DNA of 64,000 bases from contig PNAM01000010.1 of assembly GCA_003170275.1 (NCBI GenBank), forward strand, positions 321,656 through 385,655, written 5' to 3'. Within the stretch, counting starts at the first letter, position 1, and every line of letters begins with the position of its first letter. Shown here in pieces: positions 7,845-15,977 of the stretch. This DNA comes from Myxococcales bacterium (GTDB lineage Bacteria; Myxococcota_A; Polyangia; Palsa-1104). Under the pieces are notes generated by a model that saw only the letters and a list, made by a program, of their open reading frames with translations, had not been told where the DNA came from and ran no database searches. A program made the translations under genes and the position numbers.

Positions 7845-9146
7845 TTAGTACAGCACCGCGAGTCGCAACCACACCTCGTGCTTCAGGTAGTTCAGCGGGA
7901 TGGGCTGCGTCGCAAGCGCGCTGGCCGACGCCAGATCTGCGTTCGTGTTGTTGTATTGGAGCACATATCCCAAGCTGCCAATCAGCCAGTCCTTGAAGGG
8001 ATAGTCGACGCGCGCATCGAAGTTGAGGTAGTTGTCGGTCCGCGAGCGTAGGGGCATGCTCGCGTTGTCGACAAGACCACTGGCCAGCTGAATGTCCTGG
8101 TAGCGGATGTTCGAGTAGGTCAACTTCAAGCTTCCGGTGAAGCGCCAGATCAACTGGCTCCAGGCAATATAGGCGGAATCGATGTCGTAATACGAGCCGA
8201 GCAGCGAGTTCGCGAAGTCGTGCTTGTAGCCGATTGACCCCGACGAGAAGACCGTCGGCTTCCAACGGATGTCGAGTCCGGCGATTCCCGTATTCGGGCT
8301 CTGGCCCGTGGAAGCGGCAGTGGTCTGGTAGAAACCATTGGCGTAGCCAGCCCAAAGATTGAAGGAGAGCTTGGTTGTCAGAAGCCCGGTCAACCCGGCG
8401 ATGGCGCGCAGCGGAAACGAGTTCGGATGGTTGATCACGCCGGGACCCGTGCCCTGGTAGAGGTACGGCGTATCGCTGATGTCGATCCACACCGACGTCT
8501 TGGGCAGGAACTTCCAGGCCGCGTGGAGCGCGACCTTGTGATAGTAGACGTTCAGATCCTGAAGCTGCCGCTCCTCGAAGAAGTCGATCCCGAACACATA
8601 TTGAAGGTCGAACTCGAGCCGCCCGCCGCCCGGCCGAAAGCGAAGACGAAGCCCGGCCTCATTGGTGTCGCGATCGAGGTTGGATTGAGTCGGCGTGAAC
8701 GGCGGCTGGACGGTGCGCAGAAAATTGTCGAACAGATCGATTGTGAACGGGTAGAACGGCAAGATCGTCAGAAGTGCTCCGGCTTGGAGCCCGAAGGAGC
8801 GGTGCTGCGAAAGGAGCGGATTGGGCCCGAAGAACTCGTTGTAGTCCAATCCCGCGTGCAGTCGGAAGTCGATCGTGTGCGGCGTGCCGCCGCCGCGCAG
8901 TCCCGGTCGCGTCGCCAGATCGATCGACGGCAGCACGCGCAGGATGAACGCCGGGATCGCCGGGTTGGCCGCGCTGTCGTTGGCGAAGAAGACGTTCGAA
9001 TCGTAGCGCCCCTCGACCGCAATGCCGAGGTGCAATACGAGGCGGTCGCCGAGTCGGATACCCGGCCCCTCCGCGCGCGCTGTGCTCGCACAGGCGAGCA
9101 GCACACACATCCCCAGGATAAACGAAGCTGATCGCTGTCCCCGCAT
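7845..9146 (-). CDS. Outer-membrane beta-barrel, likely Wzp-type partner of the short OPX protein
   Basis: 433 residues with a signal peptide ending near STARA|EGPG. The mature chain has alternating amphipathic strands rich in Tyr, Trp, Phe and Asn (TVSLNLWAGYANGFYQ-like segments) and ends with a C-terminal Tyr after a hydrophobic strand, as outer-membrane barrels do. By sequence alone it is a generic barrel. Its position 10 bp upstream of the short OPX gene, in a polysaccharide operon, makes a Wzp-like polysaccharide porin the best guess. An ordinary porin cannot be excluded. Confidence 0.75.
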   Translation of the reverse strand: MRGQRSASFILGMCVLLACASTARAEGPGIRLGDRLVLHLGIAVEGRYDSNVFFANDSAANPAIPAFILRVLPSIDLATRPGLRGGGTPHTIDFRLHAGLDYNEFFGPNPLLSQHRSFGLQAGALLTILPFYPFTIDLFDNFLRTVQPPFTPTQSNLDRDTNEAGLRLRFRPGGGRLEFDLQYVFGIDFFEERQLQDLNVYYHKVALHAAWKFLPKTSVWIDISDTPYLYQGTGPGVINHPNSFPLRAIAGLTGLLTTKLSFNLWAGYANGFYQTTAASTGQSPNTGIAGLDIRWKPTVFSSGSIGYKHDFANSLLGSYYDIDSAYIAWSQLIWRFTGSLKLTYSNIRYQDIQLASGLVDNASMPLRSRTDNYLNFDARVDYPFKDWLIGSLGYVLQYNNTNADLASASALATQPIPLNYLKHEVWLRLAVLY

Positions 9147-9191
9147 CGCTCTTCGTGTCGCTCGCCCCCCGGGAACTGCGACCGGGATGAA

Positions 9192-9205
9192 AGTTAAGTT
9201 TAACT
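9192..9205. repeat. AT-rich 14-bp inverted repeat between two polysaccharide genes
   Basis: AGTTAA-GT-TTAACT, arms of 6 bp with a 2-nt centre, in the 69-bp gap upstream of the beta-barrel gene. AGTTAA occurs again at 9218-9223 at the stop of the upstream gene. It stands out in a GC-rich genome and could be an operator or an mRNA hairpin; there is no T-run, so it is not a terminator. Confidence 0.4.
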
Positions 9206-9215
9206 GCGTTGCGTG

Positions 9216-9752
9216 CTAGTTAAACGGGGACGCCTCTGGCGGCCGCGTCACGTCTGGCAGCGGTAGCTGCGGCTCCGTCGGGTCGTCGTCGGGAACGCTG
9301 GGATCGATTTCGACCTGAACGTTGGTCGCCCCGACGTAGCTGGGCTCCTCGCCAACGCAGTTCTCCGCCTCGGTGCCGAGCACGAGAACCTTCTGATACA
9401 GAATCGTCATGCGGGTGAACTCGTGCTGCCGCTCGCCATCGTTTCCGCGAGCAACGGCGGTATTCAGGTTCACGATTCCCTGGTCCGCCAGCGAGACGTG
9501 ACCCTTGATCTGCACCAGCTTGTCGTTCACGCAGTTCAGCTTGATCGCGTCCTTCTTGCGGCGCGCCTGGTCTACCAGCTTGGTGACCTTACCCTGCGAA
9601 TCCTGCATCTTCTGCAGGAACTCGCGTGAAGTATTCATGGTCTCTTCCGGGCTGGTCTGGCGCGCAGGCGAATCCTCGGCGAACGCAGCCGTAGCCAACA
9701 GGAGCCCGAGTGGGCCCGCGATGGCGAAAAAGCGACGTTTGGTCAGACTCAT
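9216..9752 (-). CDS. Secreted protein of unknown function at the head of the polysaccharide operon
   Basis: 178 residues from the ATG at 9752. I chose this over the ATG at 9764 because GGAGG (9758-9762) sits 5 nt before it. The start MSLTKRRFFAIAGPLGLLLATAAFA is a signal peptide. The mature part is mostly helical (NTSREFLQKMQDSQGKVTKLVDQARRKKD), has two cysteines (LNCVND and ENCVGE) that could form a disulfide, and ends in an acidic, proline-rich tail. I recognise no domain. It is first behind the promoter at 9794-9822, upstream of the barrel and OPX genes, so a role in polysaccharide export or assembly is an inference. Confidence 0.75.
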   Translation of the reverse strand: MSLTKRRFFAIAGPLGLLLATAAFAEDSPARQTSPEETMNTSREFLQKMQDSQGKVTKLVDQARRKKDAIKLNCVNDKLVQIKGHVSLADQGIVNLNTAVARGNDGERQHEFTRMTILYQKVLVLGTEAENCVGEEPSYVGATNVQVEIDPSVPDDDPTEPQLPLPDVTRPPEASPFN

Positions 9753-9793
9753 TCTTGCCTCCATGAGAGGCTCCCGTTTCAGTAGAGGGAGCT

Positions 9794-9822
9794 ATTATCT
9801 GCTCTCCGACTTACCGTGTCAA
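9794..9822 (-). promoter_or_regulatory. Sigma70-type promoter for the leftward polysaccharide operon
   Basis: Reading leftward: TTGACA (9817-9822), 17-nt spacer, GATAAT (9794-9799). The predicted start of transcription is about 9787, 35 nt before the ATG at 9752. It is a near-perfect match in the only sizeable gap of the region and would drive the secreted protein, barrel, OPX, ligase, rfbB and rfbD. Confidence 0.75.
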
Positions 9823-9907
9823 CACTACGAGAGCACCCTACGCATAGGTAGGTTGCAGGGAGGGGGTAGACCGTTCAGAGCGCGCAAACATGCGGGACGG
9901 AACGGAT

Positions 9908-11332
9908 TTAGTTGGCTTTGGTGAAGACGAACGGGTGCGAGATGTTGGACTCGCCCTTGGACGCCGGGAAGACCCAGCCCTTGATCTTGACCTTCATGCA
10001 CGAGGTGACGTCGTCGGAGCCGAGCGTGTCGTCCTTGAAATCGACCTCGGTGACCTTGCCGACTGCGCTGACGGTGAACTCGACCGTCACCTTGCCGGAG
10101 AGCGAGCCGGAGCGCTTCAGGGCCGATTCGTAGCAGGCGGTCATGGAGCCCAGGTTACGGCGCACCACGCCGGCGATCAGATCGGACGACAGATCGCCAT
10201 CGACCTTCGCCTTGCCGATCTCGGTGTGGCCCTTGACGATCACCGCGGTGCCGCCGGCCTTCTCGCCGGTGCCGACCGCGCTGGTGCCGTTGAGGCTGAT
10301 GGTCCCGCCCGTGCCGTGGTGCGTGCCGTCGCCGGTGCCGCCGCTCTGGTGCAGGCCGGGCCGCCCGTCACCGGACGCGCCTTCGACGCCGCCGATCGAC
10401 TTCAAGGTCTTGTCGGCGTCGTCCGACGGACGACCGTGCTTCAAAGTGTCGGAGACCACGCCGCCGCGGCCCTTCGAGGTGAGCTGTGCGAGCACGCCCT
10501 TCTTGGCGATCGCCGCGTTCAACGCCGCCACGCGATCCGCTTCCTTGCGCTCGGCCGCTTCCTTGGCCGCCGCCGCCGCCGCCGCCTTCTCCTCGTCGGT
10601 CGCTACGTGCACGGGCTTCTTCGGCCCGGGATCGCTCTTCGCCTTCTTGCCTTCGCCCTTGTCGGCGACCTTCTTCTCGGCGGGCTTCTCGGGCGCCTTG
10701 GGCACGTCGGCCGGCTTGGGCGGCTCCTGTTGCTTCACCGGATAGATCTTGCCGATCTCGACGTCGATCACCTCCGGATCGCGGACGCGCGGCCAATCGA
10801 CGTTGCGCAAATACACCACGAAGCCGAAGTGCAACAGGAACGAAGCGCCCACCACCGCGACCAGCATCCAGTCGAGGTTCTGCATGAGCGACGAACGCAC
10901 CGACGGCGGAAGCTGCGGCCGCGGCTGGATCGGCGGCGGCGCGACGAACTGGAACAGCACCGTCACGTCGCCGATCACCACCTTGCCGCGCGCGCGGTCG
11001 GTGAGCATCAGGTGCCACAGGTCGCCCTTCTTTTGCGCCTTCCCCGCCTGGCGCAACGCCGGAAGCGCCACGACCTGATCGCCCAGCGACACGCGGCCGT
11101 CCATCGCATCGGTGAAGTTCAGGGCATAGCCCTGGGGCGAGAGATCGAACAACACGAAGGTCCGCGGCAGCGCGTTGGAGGCCGGCACGACGAACGTGTT
11201 CTTCGTCGACTGACCGACGGTGACGTTCTCGCGCTTGCGCACGAGTCGCTCCTCGACGATCTTGCCGTTCTGGATGATGCCGATACGGAGAATCTTCAGA
11301 TCCGTATCGCCTTTTTTCTGCGCCTGGGCCAT
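9908..11332 (-). CDS. FHA-like/TM/TonB-like protein of the AgmX/PglI (Glt) type
   Basis: 474 residues. Residues ~12-130 resemble an FHA domain (VTVGQSTKNTFVV), which in known cases binds phosphothreonine peptides in the cytoplasm. One membrane helix follows at about 155-175 (DWMLVAVVGASFLLHFGFVV), then a Pro/Lys/Ala-rich periplasmic linker and a Gly-rich stretch. The last ~95 residues form a TonB-like module (SSDLIAGVVRRNLGSMTACYESALKR) of the AgmX/PglI C-terminal family, with a Cys pair. The architecture matches GltG/PglI of the Myxococcus gliding apparatus, a trans-envelope link. It is last in a six-gene operon, and AGGTGA precedes the ATG. Confidence 0.85.
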   Translation of the reverse strand: MAQAQKKGDTDLKILRIGIIQNGKIVEERLVRKRENVTVGQSTKNTFVVPASNALPRTFVLFDLSPQGYALNFTDAMDGRVSLGDQVVALPALRQAGKAQKKGDLWHLMLTDRARGKVVIGDVTVLFQFVAPPPIQPRPQLPPSVRSSLMQNLDWMLVAVVGASFLLHFGFVVYLRNVDWPRVRDPEVIDVEIGKIYPVKQQEPPKPADVPKAPEKPAEKKVADKGEGKKAKSDPGPKKPVHVATDEEKAAAAAAAKEAAERKEADRVAALNAAIAKKGVLAQLTSKGRGGVVSDTLKHGRPSDDADKTLKSIGGVEGASGDGRPGLHQSGGTGDGTHHGTGGTISLNGTSAVGTGEKAGGTAVIVKGHTEIGKAKVDGDLSSDLIAGVVRRNLGSMTACYESALKRSGSLSGKVTVEFTVSAVGKVTEVDFKDDTLGSDDVTSCMKVKIKGWVFPASKGESNISHPFVFTKAN

Positions 11333-11350
11333 CAGTTCACCTTTGGATAC

Positions 11351-11605
11351 TTAAAACGGGTGCTTGCCCGTCGCCTGAAGGATCTTGGGCAGGAAGTCCT
11401 GTTTCAGGTTCTCCCAATCGTAATCCAAATTGGAGCGCTGGAGAAGGTAGAAGGCCTGCGGCTTGTGCACGTGGCCCTCGACGACGGTCGCCTCGAGCTT
11501 GATCACGCGCCCGCCGCCGCGCCGCTTCTCGCCCTCTTCTTCCGCGCCCGCGAGTCCACCGAGCGCCGCCAGAAATCCCGCCGCCAGAACGAGTCGCTTC
11601 ATCAT
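11351..11605 (-). CDS. Small secreted protein of the Glt-like cluster
   Basis: 84 residues from the ATG at 11605; the next codon is also ATG (11602). The start overlaps the upstream TPR stop as ATGA. A signal peptide (MMKRLVLAAGFLAALGGLAGA) is followed by an acidic/basic stretch and a conserved-looking core, VIKLEATVVEGHVHKPQAFY. I know no domain for it. Its slot between the AglT-like TPR gene and the FHA/TonB-like gene corresponds to GltF in the Myxococcus cluster, but that is a positional argument only. Confidence 0.75.
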   Translation of the reverse strand: MMKRLVLAAGFLAALGGLAGAEEEGEKRRGGGRVIKLEATVVEGHVHKPQAFYLLQRSNLDYDWENLKQDFLPKILQATGKHPF

Positions 11606-12513
11606 TTGTCTCCCGTCTTGCCGGCAGGCGCAGGCGCGGGCGCGGCCGGTTGCGCCGCCTTGGCCGCTTCCTTCTCGCGCTTCTTCCGCTCGCGGTCCTG
11701 CTTCTTCTGTTCCTTCTCGATCGACTTGCGCGCGTCGGCCATGTACTGGTCCGACGGATCGTCCTTGCCCAGGCGCGCGCCCATCATCTGCTTGTAGCGG
11801 CTGATGAAGTTGATCGACGCGTTCCACTGCGCGACCAGATCCTGGTTGGGCATCTGCGTCGCGTCGAGATAGAGGATGCCCAGGTTGAAGTACGCGTCGG
11901 CGTAGTTGGGATCGAGCTCGAGCGCCTTCTTGTAGGCCTTGTCCGACTCCTCGTAGCGCTGCTTGCCGCGATAGGCCGAGCCCAGGTTGAGCCAGCCCTT
12001 GGCGAAGCGCGGCGCGAGCTGCGTCGACTTCTCCGCCGACTCGACCGCGCCGTCGTAGTTCTTCGCGAACAGATACTGCGCCGCCAGGTTGTTCCACGCG
12101 GCGGCGTAGTTGGCGTCCAGCTCGGTGGCCTTCTTGAAGCTCGCCGTCGCCGCGATGCGATCGTCCTTCTGCAGCGCGATGAAGCCGGAGAGGTTGTGCG
12201 ACTCGGCGTTGCCCTTGTCGACGCCCTGCGCTTCCTTGATGATCGCCTGCGACAGCTCGTACTTGTGCTGCGCGAAGTAGCTCTTGGCGAGCAGCATCAT
12301 CGCCGGCACGTACTTCTCGTCGCGGCTGAGCGCCAGCTTGGCCTGCTGGATCGCGCGCTCGTAGTTGCCCTTCTTGTAGGCCTCGGTCGCCACGTCGGTG
12401 TCCGGCTTGGGATCGGTGCCCTGCCGCTCTTCGACGGTGCCCTTCTTCTGCGCCAGCGCCGCGCCGGAGGATGACACCAGCAGCGCCGCCAGCAGGAATT
12501 CGCCGGTGCGCAT
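11602..12513 (-). CDS. TPR protein, AglT/GltE-like
   Basis: 303 residues from the ATG at 12513, which shares one base with the upstream TAA (TAATG). A signal peptide ends near GAALA|QKK. TPR repeats fill roughly residues 40-245 (for example ATEAYKKGNYERAIQQAKLAL and KGWLNLGSAYRGKQRYEESDKAYKKALELDPNYADAYFNLGILYLD). The C-terminus is a highly charged Lys/Arg/Glu helix followed by an Ala/Pro tail. TPR proteins of this type assemble periplasmic parts of the Myxococcus Agl/Glt machine. Function by analogy and context; the TPR call itself is firm. Confidence 0.87.
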   Translation of the reverse strand: MRTGEFLLAALLVSSSGAALAQKKGTVEERQGTDPKPDTDVATEAYKKGNYERAIQQAKLALSRDEKYVPAMMLLAKSYFAQHKYELSQAIIKEAQGVDKGNAESHNLSGFIALQKDDRIAATASFKKATELDANYAAAWNNLAAQYLFAKNYDGAVESAEKSTQLAPRFAKGWLNLGSAYRGKQRYEESDKAYKKALELDPNYADAYFNLGILYLDATQMPNQDLVAQWNASINFISRYKQMMGARLGKDDPSDQYMADARKSIEKEQKKQDRERKKREKEAAKAAQPAAPAPAPAGKTGDK

Positions 12514-15500
12514 TACGGGTTCTCCAGCTGCATGTCGATGTGCTCGTCCTTGGTCATGGGGAACTTCTCGGGATCGAACGCATTGGCGTGCGAGCGCGCC
12601 TGGCGCGTCCATTCGTTGGAGACGCCCAGCTTGCCGGCGATGGTCAGCGTGGTGGTGTAGTCCTGCACCGCCAGCTTATCAACGTCCGCGACCTGCGGTT
12701 CGATCTGATCGGACATCTGCTTGGAATAGGCATCGCAGCCTTCCTGCTTGAATTGCTTCTGGATATCGGCCGGGCAGGGGTACGAAAGAATGCCGCGCAG
12801 CGACTTGGAGACGAACTCGCGGATGTAGCCCAGCCGGAACAGGCCGGCCACGTACCAGGTGGCGCGCTTGTAGTCGGTCACCTTCTGATAGGAGGTGTAC
12901 AGCTTGCCCGCCTCGTCCTGCAGCTTCTGCAGCGAGGGCAGCACCTGCTTGGGATTCTGCGAGACCTTCATCTTCTCCAGGTCCGGCAGCCGCTGCTCGG
13001 TGAGGACGAACTCGGCGTGCGCGGGATACTCCGCCTCGTCCGAGCTCGCCGTCGCGGTCTTGCCCATCGCGACGATCTTCTTGTACTGCTCGTCGGCCGA
13101 GCGGCGGTCCTTCTTGGCCTCGAAGATCTCGGCCATCTTGAAGTTGACCTCGAGCGTGCGCTTGAGGCCCGGGCTGAACTTGGACAGGTACTCGCGGAAG
13201 GTCTTGAGCGCCGCGTCGTTGTCCTTGAGCTTCTGGTAGCAGATGGCGGCCGAGTACACCGCGTCGGCGGGCGACGCCGGCGGCAGCTCGCCCGGCTTGA
13301 GCACCTTGGGCGGGCTCTTGTCGTTGGCCTTCTCCACCGCGTACTTCTTGTAGAGCTCGGCGGCCTTGGCGTAGTTCTGATCGTACTCGAGGATCGACGC
13401 CGCGCCGTAGAGCGCATCGAAGTGGAACTTCGATCCCTTGAAGCGCGGCTCCTCGGCCAGCCGCTGGTAGTTCTTGACCGCGCCGTCGAAGTCGAACGCC
13501 TTCTGCGCCGAGGCCGCCACCAGGTAGAGCGCCTCGTCGACGAACTTGGAGCTCGGATACTCGTCGACGATCCGCTGGTAGACCTGCTTGGCCTTGCCGG
13601 GCCGGTGGATCTTGTTGTAGCAAACCGCCGCGTTGTTGAGCGCCGCGTCGGCCTGCGCATCCTTCGGGTTGGCGTCGATCAGCTGCTCGTACAGCGGCGC
13701 GGCCGCTTCGCAGTTGCCGTCGTTGAACAGCTTCTCCGCTTTGTTGAACTTGGCCGAGGCGATGGTCTTGCCGAGCGCCTGGGTCTGCTCCGCGACGGTG
13801 GCCGCGGTGCCGCACTGCTTCTTCTGCAGCGTCTCGGCGAACTCGGCCACCTTGTCGAGGTTGTTCTCGAGCGTGAACGAGTTGAGGATCGCCTTGCCGG
13901 CGTTGGAGCCGATCTCGTCCTTGCAGTACTTGTCGAGCAGGATCAACATGCGCGCGCGCATGTCCTCCCACTGGAGATAGTTGTAGGCCAGCTCGGCGGC
14001 CTTGTAGCTCATCGACGGCACGCGCGGCGCCTTGGGCACGCGCTGCACGAAGATGTCGTACGACTGCTGCAGCTTGGTGACCATCTCCGGATACGGAATC
14101 GGCGTGATCGGCGGCTTGAGCGAGCCCTGCTTGGGCGCCGGCTGCGGCCACGCCAGCTTACCCTTGTCGGCCTGATCGTCGAGGTACTCTTCGTACGCCT
14201 TGGTCACCGAGAACGCCGCGTCCTCGGCGTACTTGTTGTCGAGCCGCGAGTCACGCACCTGCTCGTACTGCCTGGCCGCCTCGAGGTAGCGCTCGGCGTA
14301 GTAGAGCGCCTCGGCGTAGGCGTACGAATACTCGTAGCTCTCCTTCGAGTTCGGATACTTCGAGAGATAGACCTCCCACGCGCCGGCCGCCTTGGCGTAC
14401 TCCTCCTTGACGGTGCGGTAGGCCTCGGACGAGTTGCGCGCGCGCCGCGCGTCCTTGTAGCGCGGGTCGTCGTGCTTGGGCAACGGCGGCAGCTTCTTGC
14501 GGCGATCGAGCGCGTCGTTCTGATAATCCGCCGCGACCTTCTGCAGCGTGAACTCGGCCAGCTCGTTGGCGGTGTCGATGGCCGCCTTGTTGTCGCGGTT
14601 GTTCTTGAACCACTCGCCCTTTTCGTTGGTGTAGTTGGCGACCAGCTTCTCGCGCTCCTGGAACGCCATCTTCTCGTTGTGCAGCGTCTCGTAGATGCGC
14701 ACGATCCGATCCTGCAGCTTGGGACCGTCGGGGTCGTTGGGCCAGCGCTCGATGGTCTTCTTGTAGGCGTTGATCGCGTGCGGGAAGTCGGCCTTGTCGA
14801 AGTAGACGTCGCCGAGCTTGGCGTAGATCTCCTTGACGTGCTGCTCCGAGTACCGGCCGCGATAGAACTGCTCGATGCGCTCCAGGCCGCGCAGCGGGCT
14901 CGACTCCTGCTCGAGGTTGATGTGATCGTTCCAGTCGGTCTCGGAGAAGCTCACGCCGAGGTACTGCACCGACTCGACGCGCAGATCCGAGCCTTCCTTG
15001 CCGGTGTCGGTGCGCTTCTTGTCGGAGTAGACCACCAGCTCGTCGAACGCCTTGACGCCCTGCAGGTACTTGTCGTGGCGATAGAACGACCACGCCAGCT
15101 TGTACAGCGCCTTGTCGTAAAGCGACGAGTCCTTGGCCAGCACGCGCGTGTAGGCGGCCTCCGCGCGCCCGAGCTCCTTGTTCTGCTCGGACACGTTGTT
15201 GCGAATCTCCGACGCGCGGTCGAAGTGATACTCGCCGATGCGGATCCACGACTCCGGGATGAAGCGCGAGTCGGCCTTGACCGGCTCGCAAGTGTTGTAG
15301 ACCTGCTCCGCGTCCTTCTCGCTCTCCTTCGATCCGAGCTTGGACTGATCGTCCGCGCCCGGCGGCGGCGGATCGAGCGCGCCGTACTTGTTCTTGCACA
15401 CCAGCGCGCGGAACGCCTGGAGCGACTCGCCGTCGCGGGTCATCTCCTTCAAGCAGTAGCCCATCAGGTAGTACGCGCCGTCGATGAGCCGGTAAGTCGG

Positions 15501-15977
15501 GAAGCGCGCGATCAGATCTTTATAGATGTCGATGGTCTTCTGGTAGTCGGCGGTGATGCCGGCCGACCCGTTCTGGGTCGCGATCAGGTACTCGTCGTTG
15601 TTCTTCTCGAAGTACAGCTCGGCGAGCCGGAACATCGCGTCGGGCGTCCAGCGATCGTCGTGCGAGTACTTGGACAAGAAGTTCTCGAACAGCACGATCG
15701 CGGCCGATCGGCGCAGCCGCTCCTCTTTGTCCTCGACGTCGATCTGCGCCTGGTACTTGCCGGTCAGCGTATGGCGCTTCTCGGAGTACTCCTGCTGCAC
15801 GACGTGCTTGAGCGTGGTGCGGAAGTCGCGCTGCGCGTCGTCGAACTCGCCGACTTCCTTCTGCAGCGCATCGAACTCTTTGTTCTCGTCGATCGGCTGG
15901 CCCGGCAGCGCGCCGTCCGCGCCCAGCGCCAGGCCGGAGATCCCGACGGTAAATGCCACTACGGCGAAGGTCCTCAT
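12513..15977 (-). CDS. Large periplasmic TPR protein, AgmU/GltD-like
   Basis: 1154 residues, close to the ~1200 I recall for Myxococcus AgmU (GltD). A signal peptide (MRTFAVVAFTVGISGLALGA) is followed by TPR-type repeats over nearly the whole length, such as PDAMFRLAELYFEKNNDEYL, SYAYAEALYYAERYLEAARQYEQV and FDALYGAASILEYDQNYAKAAELYKKYA. No enzymatic motif is visible. It overlaps its upstream neighbour by 4 nt (ATGA) and the next TPR gene by 1 nt. The likely job is a periplasmic scaffold spanning toward the outer membrane. Family and length fit; orthology is not proven. Confidence 0.85.
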   Translation of the reverse strand: MRTFAVVAFTVGISGLALGADGALPGQPIDENKEFDALQKEVGEFDDAQRDFRTTLKHVVQQEYSEKRHTLTGKYQAQIDVEDKEERLRRSAAIVLFENFLSKYSHDDRWTPDAMFRLAELYFEKNNDEYLIATQNGSAGITADYQKTIDIYKDLIARFPTYRLIDGAYYLMGYCLKEMTRDGESLQAFRALVCKNKYGALDPPPPGADDQSKLGSKESEKDAEQVYNTCEPVKADSRFIPESWIRIGEYHFDRASEIRNNVSEQNKELGRAEAAYTRVLAKDSSLYDKALYKLAWSFYRHDKYLQGVKAFDELVVYSDKKRTDTGKEGSDLRVESVQYLGVSFSETDWNDHINLEQESSPLRGLERIEQFYRGRYSEQHVKEIYAKLGDVYFDKADFPHAINAYKKTIERWPNDPDGPKLQDRIVRIYETLHNEKMAFQEREKLVANYTNEKGEWFKNNRDNKAAIDTANELAEFTLQKVAADYQNDALDRRKKLPPLPKHDDPRYKDARRARNSSEAYRTVKEEYAKAAGAWEVYLSKYPNSKESYEYSYAYAEALYYAERYLEAARQYEQVRDSRLDNKYAEDAAFSVTKAYEEYLDDQADKGKLAWPQPAPKQGSLKPPITPIPYPEMVTKLQQSYDIFVQRVPKAPRVPSMSYKAAELAYNYLQWEDMRARMLILLDKYCKDEIGSNAGKAILNSFTLENNLDKVAEFAETLQKKQCGTAATVAEQTQALGKTIASAKFNKAEKLFNDGNCEAAAPLYEQLIDANPKDAQADAALNNAAVCYNKIHRPGKAKQVYQRIVDEYPSSKFVDEALYLVAASAQKAFDFDGAVKNYQRLAEEPRFKGSKFHFDALYGAASILEYDQNYAKAAELYKKYAVEKANDKSPPKVLKPGELPPASPADAVYSAAICYQKLKDNDAALKTFREYLSKFSPGLKRTLEVNFKMAEIFEAKKDRRSADEQYKKIVAMGKTATASSDEAEYPAHAEFVLTEQRLPDLEKMKVSQNPKQVLPSLQKLQDEAGKLYTSYQKVTDYKRATWYVAGLFRLGYIREFVSKSLRGILSYPCPADIQKQFKQEGCDAYSKQMSDQIEPQVADVDKLAVQDYTTTLTIAGKLGVSNEWTRQARSHANAFDPEKFPMTKDEHIDMQLENP

